Source: Nannochloris sp. 'desiccata' (lineage: Eukaryota > Chlorophyta > Trebouxiophyceae > Chlorellales > Chlorellaceae). From it: a stretch of 64,000 nucleotides of DNA. Position numbers and translations under genes: made by a program. Shown piece after piece: positions 54,101 to 64,000 of the stretch (position 1 is its first letter; every line of letters starts with the position of its first letter). The stretch lies in contig JAGTXX020000005.1 in assembly GCA_019044685.2 (NCBI GenBank), positions 620,001 through 684,000 of the forward strand, given 5' to 3'. The notes beneath the pieces are model-generated. The model ran no database searches. It had not been told where the DNA came from and worked only from the letters and a program-made list of their open reading frames with translations.

Positions 54101-56769
54101 TCAACCCATTTTTTCTAAGATCTCAAGAATTTCATCCGCGGTCGGTCGTTCATCTGGATTTTCAGCTACGCACCTAGTATACAAATCAACGACCTGTACA
54201 GGGCATGCATCTCTCTCTGGATCTAGCGTTCGCATCACACCACGAACAGGGGCCTCTCCGGTACATACTTCCCACAGGACGACACCCCAAGAGTAGATGT
54301 CGGCTTTGCACCCACACCGTCTCCCCGCTAAAACTTCCGGAGCACTCCATGCAAATGTACCTAGTCCTGAAGATACCATAGACAAGTACGACTTATGTAA
54401 TACACGTGCCATACCAATGTCAGCTAATTTTGCCGTACCAGCTCTTGAAAGTAATATATTTGCGCTCTTCAAATCAAAATGAATAATTCTTTTTGAATGC
54501 AAATATCGCAAACCACGTGCTACGTCTTGCATAACACGTTTCCCACGGCGATTCCATGAGAAAATACGTTGTTCGTGACTATCTCGTGCAGGTAAAGCTC
54601 TCCAAAGGTCCCCCAATTCCATCAATTCAGTTATGAGCATAGCAGTTCCCTGAGGCCCATTCAAAGATGCTCCTAAAAATTGTACTATATGTCTATCACG
54701 AAGGGTCTTAAGCAAGGCAATTTCACGTGCAAAGGCTTCTGTATGTCGTGGTTCTTCTAATCTATGAAGCACTTTAATAGCAATATTGTCCTTGCCGCAA
54801 TAAAGGCCTCTGTAGACGGTGCCAAATGCACCGGTACCGAGTTGCCACCAAGAACCATCTGGTCGTCGACAGACTTCTACGTCTTCTGGTTGAATAGCCC
54901 ATGCATCGATCTCTTCCTGAGATAACGGCGCTGGAGTCTCACGAAGAACGCCTTCTTGTGGAGGCAAAGAATGACTAGGTGTGGCAGATGACGTTATTGT
55001 TGTTGTCCTTTGACCCGTTCCTGCTGCTGCTGCTGCATTGATAAAATCAAACTCTTCACTTTCTTCTCTAACTTCAAACGGTTGTTGTTCTAATGACGAG
55101 CTACGTGATAGATTACTCGTGGTTTCAGATTCTCTATAGCTGGCTTCTTGAGCTTCTTCTCTCTCTGCAGCGGCAACCGCTTCTTCATCTTCCAACATTT
55201 CTGCTAATTTAACGTAATCGACTGGTGGACGACGGGCATACATTTGTGAAAATGCTTCTAATAACTCACGAGCAGAACTGCCTGGAGCCATACCACGCCC
55301 TCCTTGATATACACCCGCACCTGCAGCAGCAGCGGTGGTGGTAATTGGCGGTGAATTATTGATATTCGTCACCTCAGAGACTACTACTACATTCTCTAGT
55401 GTTGATAATCCAAATGGATCAGCTCCATTCCATGCAGTAGAATCACCATCATTGCCATTACCACCTCTAGATCTACCACCCCCACCATTGGCATCGACAA
55501 CTGACGGTGGTGAATGTTGTCTCGTCAATGCTTTCGTATTTCTACCACCACCACCACTCCCCAGACCAGCCTCGCTACTTGATTCACTTCCATCACGAGA
55601 TCCAGATGCAGACGCCAAACCTTGGTCGCTATCTGAATTTGATCTTTTTTCTAATTCAGCATTTGCAGCCGCCATTCTAGTGTATTTTCTTTTTGCTATT
55701 AGCAGCAATCCGACTAATGTCGCAAGTAATGCGAAACCAACGACAGATCCTACAACAGCGCCTATAATAGTACCTGAACTAGTGCCACTACGAGCTCCAG
55801 CTGCATCCTCCTCATTACTTATATATTGCCGTAAATATGTCGCTCCGGTTGGATTTATATTCAATTCGCTTGAAGTGATAGGGGATTCAGCATCTCCTGA
55901 TGATTTTAAGATACCTACAGGCCCAGAACCATCAAATGCGACACCATCAGGGAAGTATACAAAGGCTTGGCATAATTCGTCCAACATGCAAAGCTTTCCG
56001 AGTTCTTCAGCTTGGCCAAGCACCATGCATGACTCCGCGACCGAAGAGGCTGAGCATGGGAAATCATATAAACCTCCAACGTCTGTGCCTGGAGTTAGTG
56101 TATATCCTGGGATTTGTGGTAGTGTCATGTTGAATGGCGCTCCAGCAATGAAGGGAAGGTCAGGGGGTCCCTGTCGCAGCGGGGAAAATCCTTGGACATA
56201 GGGTGAAAAAGAAGCAATTTTTAAGAGTTGACAGCCTAAATATGGGTATCTGATGTCTGATCCCGGCAAAGCGCATCCTATATTGCTTGCGCACCATTGC
56301 CATGCATTGCATGAAATTTCTGATGAGCAGACTGCACAGCAGTCCTCAGCTGTCTGTTGCAAATTGTCGGCGGGGTCATTGAGCATTTGGTTTTCTCCTA
56401 CTCGGAAATAAGAATTAAATGTGACAATACACATCTCCTGGAGCACTTCAACTTGCATAGTCTGGACCAAGGTTCCACTATTGGAGGTATCGGACATAAA
56501 GCCTGCAAAAAATAGTTAAAAATGTCCAGTGATATTGAATGTGTTATGAAATGAACCATGAACCGCAAAGTGGTAGTAGCAAACAGCGAAAGCGGGGTCT
56601 TGCGTATGTGTTCTTCAAAATTAAAGGGTTTACCTGCTGGATTAGGCCTCGCCGAGTCATCTAATTCCTGCAATAAAGAGCGACCATTCCCATTATTGCA
56701 AGGAGTCAGCCGTGAGGCGTCCCCCACAACCACTAGAGCTAGAAGCCCCAGCTTTAATGCCGCTAGCAT
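54101..56769 (-). CDS. Receptor-like TKL kinase with signal peptide, PAN/apple-like ectodomain and one TM helix (two exons)
   Basis: Putative surface receptor kinase. Exon 1 is 56769-56634 and exon 2 is 56502-54101 (131-bp intron, GTAAAC to TTGCAG, phase 1), giving 845 residues. Residues 1-19 (MLAALKLGLLALVVVGDAS) are a signal peptide. The ectodomain has a Cys-rich PAN/apple-like block (CCAVCSSEISCNAWQWC ... YLGCQLL) and a second Cys-containing region. The membrane helix is at about 288-312 (IIGAVVGSVVGFALLATLVG) followed by KRKYTR. The cytoplasmic linker (~315-590) is Ser/Gly/Glu-rich. The kinase domain (~590-842) has GTGAFGTVYRG, the Lys in AIKVLHR, HFDLKSANILL in place of HRD-type HRDLK-x2-N, and DIG in place of DFG. 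Such HxDLKSAN kinases are frequent in green algae and many are probably active. Ligand unknown. Confidence 0.87.
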
Positions 56770-57254
56770 TTTTTAGAAATGATATTAATTGCTTCCATTG
56801 GTGTCTCCAAGCCCCACAGAAAGTATTACGTGCCGCGTTTGCCTGAACACGATTGCAAATTTCAGATAATTCTGTCAGCTATTATGTTCTTTGATAGTTG
56901 CGGCAAGTTGACATCTAGGATAAGAATATTTGTATGTCGGACTTTGGATGGGCGACTTGCTTTTAGCTTCCTCAGGGGCGTCAATTAAAGGGAGTCAAGT
57001 GCTCAATAAAGCGGAGTTGAATTTCTCGCTGGGGTTTTACTCCGCCCGGTGTACCTTGGCGGTACATCTTTAGGGCAAGAGAGATCCTGCTCATGCAGCC
57101 AGCGCATTGAAATTTCAGCACCTTCATAATATCGGATCACATCATATATTCAATATATCTTATAACTTGACTGAAGCGCATTGACCTAATTAGTCGTTAT
57201 TCTTCTTCGCACCTGCAATTGAAAGATCACTTTTTAGATTTTTATTCTGGCAGA
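56770..57254. promoter_or_regulatory. Divergent intergenic region
   Basis: A 485-bp spacer between the receptor kinase and the starch-protein gene, head-to-head. Both promoters must lie here; no element was recognised. Confidence 0.4.
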
Positions 57255-59312
57255 ATGCTTCAAGCTTGGAGCTTCTCCGCTACATTAATTCCATCACATC
57301 CTGCCCTTGTGAGACCTAAAGTTTGTAGATTTGTTCCTACTGAGATACACCAACGCTCTCGTCTAGGAAATGCAGCTCGCCGGTTGAACTCAACTCCTGG
57401 TCGACGCTTTTCGGATTTTTTAGAACAAGAAGAGGTATGATATAAGCTGTTGATTCAATAAGAAGAGTAATTTTCAAGTAAAATAATATTGAATTTCTTA
57501 AAATAAATGAAAATTAACGAGTTTAACAATTTAAATATTTATTTTTCACCGTTTTTTTTTGTCTCGCAGGGCGGTGCCGAAGGTGTTGAAAAGAGCGCTG
57601 AAGAGAAGGCACAAGAACTCATTGATCGCACCGTAAGTACTATCCTCAAGATTATTCACCTAGAATCTCCGCTGCTTTCTTTAATATGTCTCTCAAAAGA
57701 GATCAAGGAAAAAAAACTAAAATCCCTCTCCATTAATAAATAATCTCCTCAGGCATCAGTATTACAACGGGCGCAAGCAGCATTAGAAGACGTCCGCAGA
57801 CGCGAACCTTCAGATTCTCGGCATCGTCGTAGCGGAGCTGATGTCGTTTCAGGGCCAACCCTAAAGACTACAAGCTCTAACTCAACTCCCACAACTTCTG
57901 CAGCTGCTCCGAGCGGTGGTGGTAGTGGTATTGGAGGTGTCAGCACCACGGCAAGACCGAGTATTACATCCTTGCCTTTGGCTTGGGCCAGTGACTCCGA
58001 TACTGAGGAAGAAGAAGGCGATGACGATGAAGGTGCTTATAGTATTTCTTTCTTAAAAAGATCTACGTCTTCACCTTCCAGTGGCCTAGGTGTCGGTGGG
58101 AGTGGGAGTAGTTCTTCCAGCAGCGGCAGCAGTAATGCCGCCCCCGGTGGGCTTGATTCCTGGTTTGGTGATAAAATTGACACTGGATCCATGGAATTAC
58201 GCCCCTCTGCTGTGACCCCCACTCGTGCTGGGGCCCTACCTAGTACTACTGGTCCTGCGGTGGCTGTACTGGATCGACCAGATATGCCTAGTTCTTTTGA
58301 ATTTGCCGCCCCCGAAGCTCCCCCTGAATCTGGAGGTGCAAGCATCTTCCCTGAAGGCCTTGCAATGCGGTTTCAGTCTGAAACCGAAAAGAAAATTAAT
58401 ATTCCTTCAGCGGCAAAACCAGCGGGAGCTGCATCTGACGACAAGGTCACTTGGGAACGAACTACCGGTGAAGAGTTTGGTGATAACGGCTATTGGTATC
58501 GCTGGACAGAGATTCAAGGTAAAGATGAATCTGGAACTGTCCAATGGAGTGAGCGGTGGTGGGAAGTTTCCGACTGGAAAGGAATGAAGGAACTTGGAGC
58601 TGAAAAGTGGGGTTCTAACGATAGAGGAGACGCATGGCGTGAATCTTGGCGTGAATCTATCGGGTTTGATGCTGCTACCGGACAACCAATGGTTGAAAGG
58701 ACAGCTCATAAATGGGCAAGAGCAGGCACCACTCGTGAATGGGAAGAAAAATGGGGAGAAAGCTATCTCAGCGGTGGAAAAGCTGAGAAATTTGCTGATA
58801 AGTGGGCACGTGAGGGTACAGATACCTGGCATGAGAAATGGGGTGAGAATTACGATGGACAGGGTGGCTGTGTTAAATATACGGACAGGTGGGCAGAGCG
58901 CCCTCCAGGCGGCTACGATGCCGGCGGTTCTTTAGACAAATGGGGGGAGAAGTGGGAAGAGATATTTAAAGATGGACGTGGTACCAAACGCGGTGAAACA
59001 TGGAGTGAAAGCGCCATGGGTGATCGGTATCAACGCTGGTGGGGTGAGAATCACGAAGGCGGTGGCGTTGTTCAGAAATTTGGACATAGTAACACTGGAG
59101 AACATTGGGATGTGACAGAGCATATGGATACGTATTATAACCCTATACCACATTTTGGATATGATCTGGCGTTGGCGCATTCTCCGATCTTAAGAGAAGT
59201 GCCCGCTTTGCCGAGAGATAATAAACTGGATGGCAATGGTGGTAAAGGGGGTGGTAAAGGTGGTGGGAAGAAAGGAGGTGGTGGTGGTGATCTTGGAGGT
59301 ATCTTTGGTTAG
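57255..59312 (+). CDS. ESV1/LESV-like tryptophan-rich starch-binding protein, plastid-targeted (three exons)
   Basis: Relative of EARLY STARVATION1 and LESV, plastid proteins known to bind glucans and influence starch crystallisation and turnover. Exons 57255-57434, 57570-57632 and 57753-59312 join in phase 0 (introns 135 and 120 bp; GTATGA/TCGCAG and GTAAGT/CCTCAG), giving 600 residues. The N terminus (MLQAWSFSATLIPSHPALVR) is a transit peptide. A short charged helix follows, then a Ser/Gly-rich acidic region to about 320. The C-terminal 260 residues carry the Trp repeat typical of the family: YWYRWTEIQGKD, WSERWWEVSDW, EWEEKWGESY, TDTWHEKWGENYDG, KWGEKWEEIF, YQRWWGENHEGG. A Gly/Lys-rich tail ends the protein. 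The repeat pattern makes the family call good; whether it is ESV1 or LESV cannot be decided. Confidence 0.8.
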
Positions 59313-59592
59313 ATTTTTCTTTTTGTTGGGTAGTAACCCTACCTTCTGTTTTGAAACTAATTTTCTTTTGTCGTTCTGGCCACTCACTCCCTATTAATAA
59401 TATCGTTGGTGTCGTTATCATATTTTTTTGATTTTTATTTTGATTATTTTTTGAATTGCAACACTTTTGCTTATTTCAACATCAAAGAATAGAAGAAACT
59501 ATAAAGAATATAGAAAAAGTAGAGAGGGATTAACATATTAGGTATTAGATTTTATAATAAAAATTGATTAACAAAACAAAAGATATATTCTT

Positions 59593-62500
59593 CTAAAAGC
59601 CCATGAGCATTTCATCAAAAAGCTCATCTGCACGTTCAGCAGCACTCTTTGCCACATTCCCACCGACCATTGAACTCGGGGTACTTCCCCCAGCATCAGA
59701 TGCTTTGTGATGTACACCTTGTGCCGCTTGAGCTGCTTGTGCCGTCGGGGTGCCCCACCTAGATGTCGGCGCTGTCTCCGATCCACTATCTTTCCACGCA
59801 GATCCTACTTCATATGCAGAGACTTTCTCAATAACAGCAGCCCCTCCAAAGGCAAGAAACTCGATTCCAGCATCCACTTGACCAGTACCATCAAAAAAGC
59901 TGCTACTCTGCGGTTGCTGCCCTCTATAAATACGTGTACTTAAGACTTCTCCGGTGCCTGTAAACACTTCGACACAGGAATGGTCGACGAATATGCGTAA
60001 ATGGAGTTTATCTGCAGGTCGCATGAGCAAAGGACCACCAACACGACGTGGTTCTGGCGCTTGTGGCGGTGCAGCACCATCATCACCAGCATTGCCTCTC
60101 ATAGGTGCAGCAAGGTCTTCTAATAACGTGGACAACTCAGCGTCCATCTCTGCTGCTTCCGCTGCGTCCATAATAGCTTGAGAACGGGGACTTCCTGCTC
60201 CTAAAAATGAAGCTTGGCGCTGTATGAAGGAACCCACTCTAGGAATAGACGAGCCTATTAGACTTGAAGATTTAGCTAAAGAACCTCTAATTTCTCTTTC
60301 AACAGCAGAACCAACACCAACTGCAGCATTTGCAGCGCCAGTAGCTAGGCTCGCAAAACTGCTACTTCGGTGCAGCGCATGCTGCAACGAGCTTCCTAGC
60401 TTTTGAACACCTCCATGGTGCTGTTCCACTAGCCCACCTATTTCGCTATTCACACCGGTACTGAAATCAGAGTCAGAAGCAGATTCTACAGGCGAGGAGA
60501 TAGACACGGGAGGTGAATTATCACTAAACACGCCGGCAGCACCAACAAGGGGGGCGTGTGGAGATGACGCCATAGTAGCCTCTGGAGAGAACACATTCAT
60601 AGAGGGTGTTCTACTCATAGAATAGCGAGGAGTGCATAAATACGCAGCAGGATCGAAATGAATAGCATCACCAAGCCCAATTAAATCGTCTTCATTAAAA
60701 GAAAAAACATCATCGCCTTGTGGCGCCCCAGCAGCAGTGGCGCTGCTTGGGTATGAAGCTTGTGGTATTACGCATGGTTGCCAATTAGGAGGTACATTAA
60801 ATATCGCTTCTAAATGATTACGATCCCAGTCATACACAATTGCAGTGGAACCTTCCGCTTCAGCTTCATGAGATCTAAATAATAGTCCCGCTGCGAGCGC
60901 TGAGCCTCTTTCTATCGTACACTCTATGTCGAGTCTATCCCCTGAAACTCGTTGAATAGGGAGCATAGATTCAGGGTATAAAGTAACATGATGAGCATGG
61001 AATTCACGGCCTTTGCGTAAGGCGACGACTTCCGGTGCAGGTGCTTGCACCAACCGTCCTTCGTCGGTGGCATGCAGCACTCGCGGTAAGCTTAAACAGC
61101 CTGCGTAAGAGTAGGTACCCATTTTACGACGTTCTTGTAGCCAGCCCCAAAGAATCCATCTGCCTTGACCGTCCTGACAGACGTTGGGGGCGTAAAGAAT
61201 GTCACCGAGGTCCAACCGGAAAGGCCCTTTGGCGGTGTCAATCTCAAACTGTGGCGGCGGTTTATTTTTATTACTTTGATTACTGATACTCTTATCACTA
61301 GTAGTATGAATACCCTCAGCAGCAGCAGCAGGTCCAGCATCTTCTTCTTCCTGGCTATCTATTCCTTTGTTGTCACTGCTAAAAAGGTCGTCTGACATGA
61401 AGCCCGTCCAATAGAGTACCGGGTTAGTCGGTGCATCAGGAGAGACGGTGAAAAAATGCCACTGGCGTTGTTCTCTGCTCATATTACTAGTATTTCCACC
61501 TTTTTGTTGTTGTTGTTGTTGTTGTTGTTGAGGATTGGTAGAAAGTGAATGTGCCTGCTGGGTACTTTGTGGATGCATGGGGGTCATGTCGGTAGAATAG
61601 GAAGAAAGAAACTGCTGTTCATTAATAGGAGCAGAGACAGCAGCTGGAATGGGATAGATACCTCCTTTCTTTTCTACTGTTGCTACTCCATCAGCACTGC
61701 CAGTCGCTGCTTTTTCGAGAAGGCCAAGACTGGCAGCAGATTTCTTCTTAACTTGTAATGCAGGTACTCGTGAAAAGGCGATTGCAAATTTATCTTCACC
61801 TTCACTCGTATCATCTGCACTAGAATAAGAAGAGTCTGTAGAGGGAGGAGGCATTAATCTACTTGAACTGGGAGATCGACTCGCAGGAGCGGTAGTGATG
61901 GTGATGGGAGCAGCAACAGCAGTGGTGGCAGCAGCCGAGGCGGCGGCAGGTGGAACAGAAACAGCCGCCTCTTCTTTTTCTTCTTCTTCTTCTTTTTCTT
62001 CATCATCATCGTAGTTACCAAGCCTACTTCCAAAGCCAGGACCAATAGCAGCAAGAGATTCTATTTCTTCAGGCGCTTCATCGAGTGCTATGGAAAGTCT
62101 ACTATTAGGTCGAGAGCTTTGTCGACTATCCCCACCGCCATTGCCTCCTCTGCTCCTCCTACCAGCAGCTCCGTTGATTGCCTTTCCACCATTACCAGCA
62201 GAACCCAGTATCTGAGTATTCCAATGTTCCAACGTCGCTGCTCGTTCCAATTTCGCTGCTAATTCATGAACAGGAAAATCTGTAGCAGCACCGTTCCCAT
62301 CAGTGACAGAGTGATACCCTTCTAAAGTGGTAGTAGCCACAGGTTGTTTTGGGTCTTGAACAGGGCTGGCGGCTTCTGCTGAAGAGGAAGGCCACATTTC
62401 AACAGATCCCTGACGATCTAAAGAAGGTAATTCACCTTCTTTTCCTGTTGCTAAAATTCCACCACCACCACCACTACCCTCACCGGGGGAAGCACCGCCA

Positions 62501-64000
62501 GATGAAATGAATTCAAATTCATTCTCCGTTTCTACCTCTACCTCCGGTCCATCTAGTTGTTGTCTTTTACCTTCTTCTTTGACGTGTTTAGAGACATTTA
62601 AAAGGTCTTTGACAGCTGTAGTAATAACTTTAGGGATGAGCGGAAGGGTCTTTTCCACCGCAGCACCCATCGTTTTTACTAATGGGGAACCTTCCCTACT
62701 ACTTTCAGCGCTTGTATCTTTCTGAAAAGGGATTCCTGTCTGCGTAGAACCTGCAAGGGCAGGGGAAGAAACTAGGGAAGGGGAACTAAAGACACCACGT
62801 CGTCCTAATCGACCTCCAAGAGATGACGTTCCTCCTGTACCGCTGCCAGCACCAAATGCTTTTTCTCTTTCTCCTCTCTGATAACTCCCAGGAGATGTGT
62901 CTAGTACAGAATGAGTCGTCCTCGTGATCCTACTACTACGTTTCCCAGGTTGGTGTAGCCATGCAGGTGGGATGTGAGGGTGTTTACTACGTTGCTGTGG
63001 CGGCACCGGTAAGAGCGGAACCAAGAGAGGGCATTCCCAAACGACTCCTGAATCTTCAATCGTGCCCTCACAGAGAGTTCCTTCGAGTTCCCAGCCTTGC
63101 ATGAGATCAGTAGATCGGTAGATTAGGGCAGTACCGCCTTTGCCTTTGATCCCTGAACCCATGAGAATCCGAAACTCTGGTGAATTGGAGGAGGCATTAG
63201 AACAGATGCGAGGTGGAGGTGGTATTTCCGTCGCTGGTTTTTCTTCTTCTTCTGCTATCTCTCCATCACCAGTGGCTCCAGTACCATTGGTACTATTTCC
63301 AGTACTACTGCCATTACTATTAGATAAAGTGGAAATAGTATTTAAAGTGAATGCAAAGGGATCTCTCCAGCCAGTTAAATCCATTTCTTTGGGGGGCAGC
63401 GGTAAAAATGGAGCTTGAATTTTCTTCCATTCAATTAATAAATCATCATTGGGGTCAGCAGGCACAGCGGCACATTGAGATTCTATCCACACCATACCGA
63501 GATCGTGTTCTGGTGGGGGTAATGGGCCAGCACTGGCGTTACTACGTAATCGGACACCTGTGTAGAGAATAACAGGCCGACCAGAGGACGGGTCGACAAT
63601 GCAACACCCAGAGAAACAGCCGTCTGCATCGACCCAGCCTGGGGTAGGGACGAGAGCAGCTGGGAGATGCTCCCAATGGACGAGATCGCTGCTTACAGCA
63701 TGGCCCCAAATCTGTGGAAGAGACGGACAATGTTAAATTAATAATTAATATTTCATAAAGACCGACGAAGTTTTAAACCGAGATTAGTAAAAGCAAAAAA
63801 TAGAGAGATTAGATAAATAAACGTACGATACCGAAATCCCATTCGCAAGCATCTGGGAGATGCTGGTAAAACCTGCTCATTAGAAGGAAAAACAAAACAA
63901 TTAGTAAAGCTTATTTGGGATATGATGAGGCGGGATGCAGATGGTAAAAGAATCAAGTCAACATGGAGCTTGATAGAATCAGAAATCCTACGTGTTCTCT
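59593..64000 (-). CDS. GH32 family (invertase/fructanase-like) protein with very large low-complexity inserts, 5' end outside the window
   Basis: Glycoside hydrolase family 32, acting on sucrose or fructans. Main exon 63711-59593 (1372 codons plus stop); a preceding exon at 63872-63827 ([15 protein letters not shown]) joins by GTACGT/CCACAG in phase 0. Another exon probably reaches the window edge (donor near 63991), so the N terminus with the nucleophile motif NDPN is not visible. Visible family motifs: [32 protein letters not shown] (RDP) and VVWECPL (ECP, acid/base Glu), then [27 protein letters not shown], and the C-terminal beta-sandwich [15 protein letters not shown]. About 500 residues of Ser/Gly/Glu-rich sequence separate ECP from the next blade (about 61480-62990), and another 245 or so lie in the C-terminal domain (about 60040-60780). 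Catalytic residues in view are intact. Confidence 0.88.
61502..61530 (-). repeat. CAA-type trinucleotide repeat coding poly-Gln
   Basis: A GTT run on the plus strand codes about nine glutamines within the large insert of the GH32 protein; a likely variable microsatellite. Confidence 0.85.

Noticed and set aside
1..64000. CRISPR arrays, rRNA genes, prokaryotic mobile elements
   Set aside because: None seen; the only regular arrays are microsatellites and the pentanucleotide tract, and the genes are spliced eukaryotic genes.

Overview
This is a eukaryotic nuclear window from a photosynthetic organism of the green lineage. Plastid genes include zeaxanthin epoxidase with an FHA tail, a Rieske oxygenase of the CAO/PAO kind, a lumen-type FKBP, an ESV1/LESV-like starch protein and a plant-type lipoxygenase. 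A plant PHD protein (MMD1/MS1/PTC1-like) and a receptor-like TKL kinase of a type common in green algae also point there. Genes are dense (27 protein genes in 64 kb, short intergenes), DNA is moderately AT-rich, and introns are few, 75-261 bp, GT-AG and close to 5' ends, all of which suggests a compact algal genome. I cannot place it to class or genus. No rRNA, tRNA, CRISPR array or prokaryotic operon was seen.

Layout: 1-10.8 kb holds a Tousled-like kinase (-), an ACAP/AGD-type ArfGAP (+) and Nup160 (-). 11.3-20.5 kb holds an unknown plastid-like protein with a duplicated domain (-), V-ATPase subunit D (+), zeaxanthin epoxidase (-), SDS22 (+) and a Rieske oxygenase (+). 21.1-25.1 kb holds an FKBP isomerase (-), two unknown genes (-), one of them only 72 codons, and a DUF1990 protein (+). 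25.3-31.8 kb holds an ATM1-type mitochondrial ABC transporter with an apparent one-base frameshift (+), COX6B (-) and a methionyl-tRNA synthetase fused to GST-like and EMAPII-like domains (-). 31.8-37.4 kb is the accessory-looking part: a GC-rich repeat and a diverged direct copy of it flank an intron-rich P-loop NTPase gene, followed by a G-patch gene. 37.5-64 kb holds lipoxygenase (-), a very large PHD/Tudor protein (+), a SERCA-type Ca2+-ATPase (-), a neuferricin-like cytochrome b5 protein (-), a SAP-domain protein (+), a PAN-like/TM/TKL receptor kinase (-), an ESV1/LESV-like protein (+) and a GH32 (invertase family) protein cut by the right edge (-).

The genes are mostly housekeeping and form no single pathway. 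Loose themes are plastid pigment, lipid and starch metabolism (ZEP, Rieske oxygenase, LOX, ESV1/LESV-like, GH32), mitochondrial function (ATM1, COX6B) and signalling (TLK, TKL receptor kinase, SDS22). Seven divergent head-to-head pairs have only about 250-520 bp between start codons. Exon joins were made by hand from GT/AG sites and reading phase, with no transcript evidence. The parts most worth a second look are the repeat-flanked NTPase, the duplicated-domain orphan, the low-complexity inserts inside conserved domains (ArfGAP, GH32, PHD protein), the 72-codon gene and the ATM1 frameshift.
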